Shown piece after piece: positions 58,043 through 64,000 of a stretch of 64,000 bases of DNA; position 1 is the first letter of the stretch; every line of letters starts with the position of its first letter. A model generated the notes under the pieces. The model had not been told where the DNA came from and did not search any database. It was given only the letters and a program-made list of their open reading frames with translations. The translations under genes and the position numbers were made by a program. Source of the stretch: Alnus glutinosa (Eukaryota > Streptophyta > Magnoliopsida > Fagales > Betulaceae); contig NC_084899.1 of the NCBI RefSeq assembly GCF_958979055.1, forward strand, positions 1,934,501-1,998,500. Direction: 5' to 3'.

Positions 58043-61000
58043 ATGCGGGTGCGATCCTCTGCGATTCCCGCGCTGTTCTTGCTCTGTGATCTTCTTCTCT
58101 GCTTCGGTTCTGGGCCTCCTCGCTCTCTGGTGACGGAGTTCTCCGAGTCGGACTCGGTGGTGGAGGGGAGCAATGCCACCGGCGCCGAGTCGAACGTGTC
58201 GCGCAGATCTAACGATGACAGCTTCGCGGACATGATCGATCGGGCTCTGGAGAGGGAGTTCCCGGAGAACGAGCAAAACGAGGGTCCGTTTTAGATCTGA
58301 GCTCTCCCAATCTGTGTTCTAATGGTTATGCATTTTGCTTCTTCGGGTTCTTCTTGCGGTGGTTGGACTAGGGCTTTTGGATTTTTAAAAATGGTGTTGA
58401 ATTTTTGTTAATAGCTAATTTTCTTAATTAGAATTTATGAGTATTAATTGTTAATCTTAGCATTATTTTCATTTTCTTCTTGTCCTTGCAGTAGTTTCAG
58501 AAAAATTACCCATTGTAATTTTCTTTTAATTCGTTACTATTTGTTTGGTTCTTTTGACCAGTTCAATTTTTCAATTTTGTTTTATATCTTTGTGTGCATT
58601 TTCGTTTTCTCTTTTTGCTCTGGGAGCTGTTCATAGTGTTCATAGTGTTCCTAGTTTTTCCCCCTTCCAATTAGGAAATTTGATTAACTTAATTTTGCGT
58701 GTACTTGGGGTCTGTTTCGTCGCTGGAAAATGTGGGAAAAGATAAAGAGTAAGAAGTGGAGACTATTAGTTAATTTAGGTAGGTCGTATTAGTCATGTTA
58801 ATTTCAGTTTCCTGGTCCTTTGCACCAATCAAACAGGGCATGTAGGATGATTTGAAGTAAGAATAGAATTTGACATCACTTACCTTGGTGTTTCATTTGC
58901 AGTCACGGATGCTGGTAGCTTCAACAACAGTGTTACTGAGCAGCAGGTTGGTAGACACATTCTTTAGCACTGCTATAAACTTTAGGGTACTTTTTAAGGC
59001 AACGGAAGGTGTTTTTGAGTAACTAAAGCTAGTGTAAGAAAGTGAAATCAAGCAATTTAGCAAATGCTTGGTCGATGTGTTACCTGAACTTTAGTATGTT
59101 TGGTTTATCAGGCGGTTTTGGAAACTGTTGCTAGAATGAAGACCAAGAAAAATGATACCAAGGAGGAGAAGTATGTTTTCTATCCTGTTATTTAAAGATT
59201 GTTGATTTCTCTTGAATGCAAGTGGTTTTTATAAACAAGTGTAAGTTCAGCCCGAATATTTCATATTGCTGAAATCTTTCTGACCTGTACAGTAGGTCGT
59301 TCCATATTCATGATGTTTTTAATTTGGATAGCGAGAATCGGGCAGAAGATATGCCAACTTTAATAGATCGAAAGGTATGTCTTGTATTTGTCATTTGAAA
59401 TTTTTATTTCTATCAAGATACATTTCTGGTGTGGGGCTATAGATGATATGATAGAATTATGGTGCTGCTTTTATATGACTAGGACAATGTCTTTATCATA
59501 TCCAATCGAAAGTCTAAGTATCCTGTGCTACAAGTGGACTTGAGGTTAGCTTACATTTTCTCTTCCTTTTTGCTTTTCCTTGTTTTGAACCCCATTACAT
59601 ATATGACTGGCACCAACTTGCTGGCTAATCCATCCAACTCAAATTGATGTGTTTGCAGATTGATATCAGATCTGGTAGTTGTAATTGTCTCTGCAACTTG
59701 TGGGGGCATTGCCTTTGCTTGTGCTGGACAGCCGGTCTGATCTTTATCACTGCTTGAGTCTTTGATTTATTTCTATAGTTACCATATTGCCTCTGAATAG
59801 GGTTTCCTCTTTTGATTTTTTGCAGGTCTTTTCTGGATATCTCCTTGCAGGATCTGTAATTGGACCTGGGGGATTGAGCTTTGTTAGTGAAATGGTGCAA
59901 GTATGTTGCCTTCATGTCTATGACCAGTTATTGTTATTTTGTCTCCATGATGATTTTTATTTACTTGTTTGTTATTGAAATAGAAATCATGAATTTAGAA
60001 TGAAATTTAATATAATTATCTTGCAACATTATTGTCTCCATGCATTTAGAGTTCTTACATTATTAATATGTGAAAATTTGGAGAAACAGATATTGATGCA
60101 TGCATAAGATTTATAACCATCATCTCTGAATTTGGACTCTGTCTCTAGCCTGTGACATTACAAATTACCTGTATAAGCATACCTTAGCTGTTTGTCTTTT
60201 TCCTTCCCTATCATTTGTGAATATTGTGAAAGAAAATGTGGTCATGCACAGTTATGTTGGCCGTTTTATCATCATGATACAGACGAAGATTCAAGTCCGT
60301 TGATCTGTCATGTGATCTATTCACATGTTACTTTAGCATTTTGAGATATTCACACATCATGTCCATTTTAGTGCAGGTTGAAACAGTTGCTCAGTTTGGT
60401 GTGATCTTTCTTCTTTTTGCATTGGGCCTGGAGTTTTCCGCAGCAAAGGTTGGCTTGTATTTTTCCTCCTGCATTCTTCCTTCTAATGTATTTGTTTTAT
60501 CTTTGATTCAAACCCTGCTATAGTCTCTTCTTTCCCTATTTGTAGCTTCGTGTTGTTCGAGCCGTGGCAGTTCTAGGAGGTCTACTCCAGATTTTCCTAT
60601 TTATGTGCTTGTGTGGAGTAACAGCCTCGGTATGTCTAGCATTATACTTGATCTTTTTGGGCATATCTGATAAAAACCCACTGCACGACAACCAAGAATC
60701 AACCTTCATCTATTGTTGTCCACTTGAATTCTCTAATCATATAAATTGTATTGCTTATTTTATGATATTTAGAAGTCTGTTGTGCTTCTATGAGGCTTCA
60801 CAAGTAAATTTCTTGCCAAAAAGGATCAATTAAAAGGTTTTTTTAAATTTGATTTGAAGTTTTCTTGTACTGTAACTAGTTAATAACATTGTGATTGGAT
60901 GCAGTTTAGCACGAAGTGAGAATTTTTTATTGATAGTATACATGCTATTCTTTAACATGAATAAACTTCCATCAATGAATTTCTGATGTATGCAGCTACA

Positions 61001-64000
61001 TGCTTTCTGCAGTTGTGTGGTGGCAAGCCTTCTGAGGGGGTATTTGTTGGTGTATTGCTGTCTATGTCTTCGACAGCAGTGGTAAACCTCTTTCTATAGA
61101 TTTATATTTGATTCCCAATATGCTGACTTTGTCTTTGATAGGTGGAATTATATTGATTCATTACTCTCAGTATATGTTGCTTATGCCAATGGGCTTGATT
61201 GGGTGGAAGAATTTTGTAGATTTAAATCCTTATATATCTATCTATCATATGATTCATATGGTAATGAATCTTTAGAGAAAAAAATAATGTTTTTGAATAA
61301 AATCTAGGGAAATCATGTCAGAATTCTTCTGTGCTTTTGACCATTTTGGATTTTAAAACCCCAATTTTCAATTTGATAGATTTGAGACCTGAGTTTGGAC
61401 CCATTTGAAATTTGAGACCTCCATGGCTCCATTAGCATTTCCGTCAAATTGATAACAAATGGCTGTGAAAAGATGATTATAACCCTCAGATCAAAAAAAT
61501 TAAAAAAGAATAGAAAAAAGCCAAAAAAAAAAAGTGGCTTTTTTATTTATTTATTTTTATTTAAAGGTTATAATTGTCTTTCCACAATCATTTTGGTTAT
61601 CAATTTGATGGGAATGCTGACGGAGGTCTTCAATTTAGAATGAGCCCAAACTCAGGTTTCAAATCTATCGAATTGAAAACTGGAGTTTTAAAATCAAAAT
61701 AGCCAAAAGCACAGGGTCCTGACCTGATTTCCCTGAAATCTAATAGATGCTTTGTGCTGAATAAGAGATTTGTTTTAGTTAAATTGGTTTATTTTGCTAA
61801 TAAAAGATTTGTTCACGCATTTTCAAGCAGAATGGAATGTTTTCTTCTTCTTTTATTTTTATTTATTTATTTTTTCCATTTGTTGTTTTTCGTCTTTTCT
61901 TGAGGTCTCTGCAACTATGTGTGAAAATGTCTTTTTGTATCCCAACTAACCTTTCAATTTTGCAATCATTTTGAATGGGTTATGGGTATCTCATCTCATT
62001 ATATATCTGCCATTAGCGTTGCTTCAAAATTATGTACTCATTGGTGTTGCTTCAAAATTATGTACTTCATTGAATTCACGAATATACCAAAATTTTATAT
62101 GGACTCATTATTCTGTTTATTTCTCCAGTTTATCTTATTTGCCTTTATTAATATTGATATCGAAGATCTCTTTTTGAAATATAGTTGTGCTTGTATCATC
62201 TCGTTTGTCCTGCAGGTCTTGAAATTTTTGATGGAAAAAAATAGTATTAGTGCTCTTCATGGTCAAGTCACAATCGGCACCCTTATCTTGCAGGTATGTG
62301 ACTGGTACCTGTTGTTTGAACAATCGTGAAAATCTAAAATAAAAGTTTTATTTAGCTTATAAGATTTATTTTCTATGCAAAAGTTTCTATAACATACAAA
62401 TTCTGCGGCTAAGTTTCAAGCAATTTGGCCTACCAGGATTGTGCTGTAGGTTTGCTGTTCGCTTTGCTTCCAGTTCTCGGTGGTACTTCTGGCATTCTTC
62501 AAGGAGTAATATCCATGACTAAATCGTAAGCAATGCAAAGAATGGACCACACCTCTTTTATATAGTGTATTCAAATTTTCAGAAGAGGGCTTACTTTATG
62601 TGTCACACCACCAGTAAATTTGTTGTGTGCAATTGATGTTTAAAAGCTTGACTGATAATTTTTCTGTCTGTCCTTTGCTTCCATTTATCATTGTGAAACT
62701 GATATCATCAGATGTACTTTCAGGGTTATGTTTATATAAGAACTCGATAATTTGATTGATCTGTAATCTGCAAGTTTCTGCCCCACTACGGACAGTCATC
62801 TGGTTGAGCAGTGATCAGCCAGGCCGTGCCCTGATATGCCATCACATTGTCCATAGCTTGGCCCTGCTAGCTTGTTTGAATTGAACTTTTTGGAAAGAGA
62901 TCTGGATCTGCCTTGGTCAGGCCATCTTAAAATGCATGGTCTCTTTTACCTAGGAAGGAAATGCTGGCTGCCTGGGATTTGGGAGGGTGTGGGATTGAGT
63001 ATTTATGCTTGATATAGGCTAGCCTAGAGTGGGGGTATTGATGCGATTTAGAAAAAGGATCAGTAATCTGCAATAGATTCACTGAAGTGAGTGAAAACCT
63101 GGTTATTTATCTTTAATTGATCATCATATAAGTGGAAGAATGGACTTTAGAAGCATTTGGATTTTACTGAACATGTTGAAGCTAAAGTTCTTAAAGAAAT
63201 TTTTGCTTAAAAAGTTTTAGACATTTATCGACACTAGATGTTAATCTTATACTCTACATAACATACGTTTTATGTGGGAGGAAAAGGAGATTATTCATTT
63301 TTTTTAATAGAATATAGAAATATTTTAGGACGCACACTATGATATTTACCCGTGTAAGAGTAAATCATATATGCTTTTAGTACGTGCATGCACTCTGAAA
63401 GTAGATGCCTGGGTTTTTTTTGACAGATTATAATACACATAAAACACAAAAAGAACAGGGTGTGAGTCTAGCTTCAGAGAATTATAATTATGAAACTTTT
63501 GAATCCATTCTACTTTGGCTTCTGTTAACCACTGCTATTTTTGTGTGTTGCACGATTATGTTAGTTAACTTGAAAAATTATGCTTTTCTCTCCTTAAAGA
63601 ATAGTATCTTACAAGTATAGGCCTTGGAATCTCTATCAATGGATATAGGAAATCTTGACTCTGGTGTTTTGGCACCATGTTCTGGGATTTTTTGCTGCAC
63701 AGGAATGAAATAGTTGCACTACTTTAAGGTTTGCTTAATGACCTAGCAAAGACGAAATAAAAATGGAAAAGATGCTCTAATTCAAGGGCCCATAGAAAAA
63801 AATAAAATAAAAAATAGCATAGTTGATGTCTGTGGCACATCAAGGCACGACTTAGTTGCCCACTTTCTATAGCGATTGCATAAGTATTGCCAGTTAATGG
63901 CTCTTGCCTATTTTCACTGTGTATTACAATCATTCCTTGGTTTTCACATACTAATTTTATAATTGCAGGTTGGTGGTTTTAATTACCTTTTTGGCCATTT
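58043..64000 (+). CDS. KEA5: K+/H+ antiporter, KEA4/5/6 type (5' part; runs off the window)
   Basis: Thirteen exons: 58043-58283, 58903-58946, 59112-59170, 59296-59374, 59483-59544, 59659-59734, 59826-59900, 60377-60448, 60546-60629, 61013-61081, 62216-62293, 62437-62525, 63969 on. All phases agree, giving about 353 residues before the edge. Residues 1-24 look like a signal peptide (IPALFLLCDLLLCFG). The acidic/Ser region to about 160 is the lumenal N-terminus. Then come membrane helices of the CPA2 exchanger fold: SDLVVVIVSATCGGIAFA, GYLLAGSVIGPGGL, FGVIFLLFALGLEFS, and LILQDCAVGLLFALLP, with the conserved QD. Plant KEA4-6 sit in Golgi, trans-Golgi and endosomal membranes and exchange K+ for H+ to set lumenal pH. 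The number (4, 5 or 6) is a guess. The exon 4 acceptor is a tandem CAGTAG. Intron 10 hosts a MITE; intron 12 is 1.4 kb. Confidence 0.93.
61307..61733. mobile_element. Mutator-like MITE with long arms in KEA intron 10
   Basis: 427 bp. The ends GGGAAATCATGTCAGAATTC and the reverse complement GGGAAATCAGGTCAGGACCC pair along nearly the whole length (about 180-bp arms around a short A/T centre). Flanked by taaaatcta (61298-61306) and tgaaatcta (61734-61742), 8 of 9 matching. The intron 61082-62215 contains it entirely. Confidence 0.85.

Noticed and set aside
57917-58276. Minus-strand 119-codon frame opposite KEA exon 1
   Set aside because: Includes the (GT)n(GA)n repeat as Ser-Leu and Thr-His runs; the plus-strand exon fits the KEA family.

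Overview
This window is nuclear DNA from a flowering plant, most likely a woody eudicot. The case rests on AT-rich intergenic DNA, short-exon genes with GT-AG introns, chloroplast- and mitochondrion-directed products, plant-only families (PRA1.F, ACC oxidase, plant KEA, a plant complex I subunit) and dense plant transposons. I see no bacterial-type operon, CRISPR array or viral genome. The species cannot be fixed; a rosid tree is my guess.

Nine host genes are supported, left to right: a chloroplast atypical thioredoxin of the ACHT type (+, 3595-8848, 4 exons); a 97-residue mitochondrial membrane protein resembling plant complex I subunit P1 (+, 13136-14439); a PRA1.F-type trafficking protein (+, 16337-16951); cytidine deaminase (-, 25531-26421, one exon); a plastid-directed SAM-methyltransferase-like protein (+, 39967-44371, 8 exons); a TET8-like tetraspanin (-, 45491-47104, with a GC-AG intron); a FANCE-type Fanconi anaemia protein (+, 48907-50497); ACC oxidase (-, 50843-51961, 3 exons); and the first 13 exons of a KEA4/5/6-type K+/H+ antiporter (+, 58043 to the window edge). 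They form no pathway or operon. Two pairs are tail to tail (methyltransferase/tetraspanin, FANCE/ACC oxidase, the latter 345 bp apart) and tetraspanin/FANCE are head to head.

Between and inside the genes lie mobile elements. There are two LTR retrotransposons with matched 5-bp target duplications: 20190-23108, old and non-coding, and 27092-34069, Copia type, with LTRs that look identical but a badly decayed interior. A solo LTR (37414-37809) carries a 5S rRNA-derived segment, as in Cassandra elements. Four LINE pieces are recognisable, two with target-site duplications. Many short inverted-repeat elements are present. Several have 9-bp duplications and GAGAAATG-like ends (Mutator type); others have 8-bp duplications and CAGGGGCGGAGCC-like ends (hAT type).

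The best observations are a datable three-layer nest of insertions at 55552-56968, two MITEs of one family side by side at 38705-39047, the tetraspanin GC-AG intron, a tandem CAGTAG acceptor in the KEA gene, and the degenerate SAM-binding motif with a twin-arginine leader in the methyltransferase-like gene. I found no convincing new multi-gene system. Everything here was read by eye; exon borders are predictions from splice consensus, reading phase and recalled family sequence.
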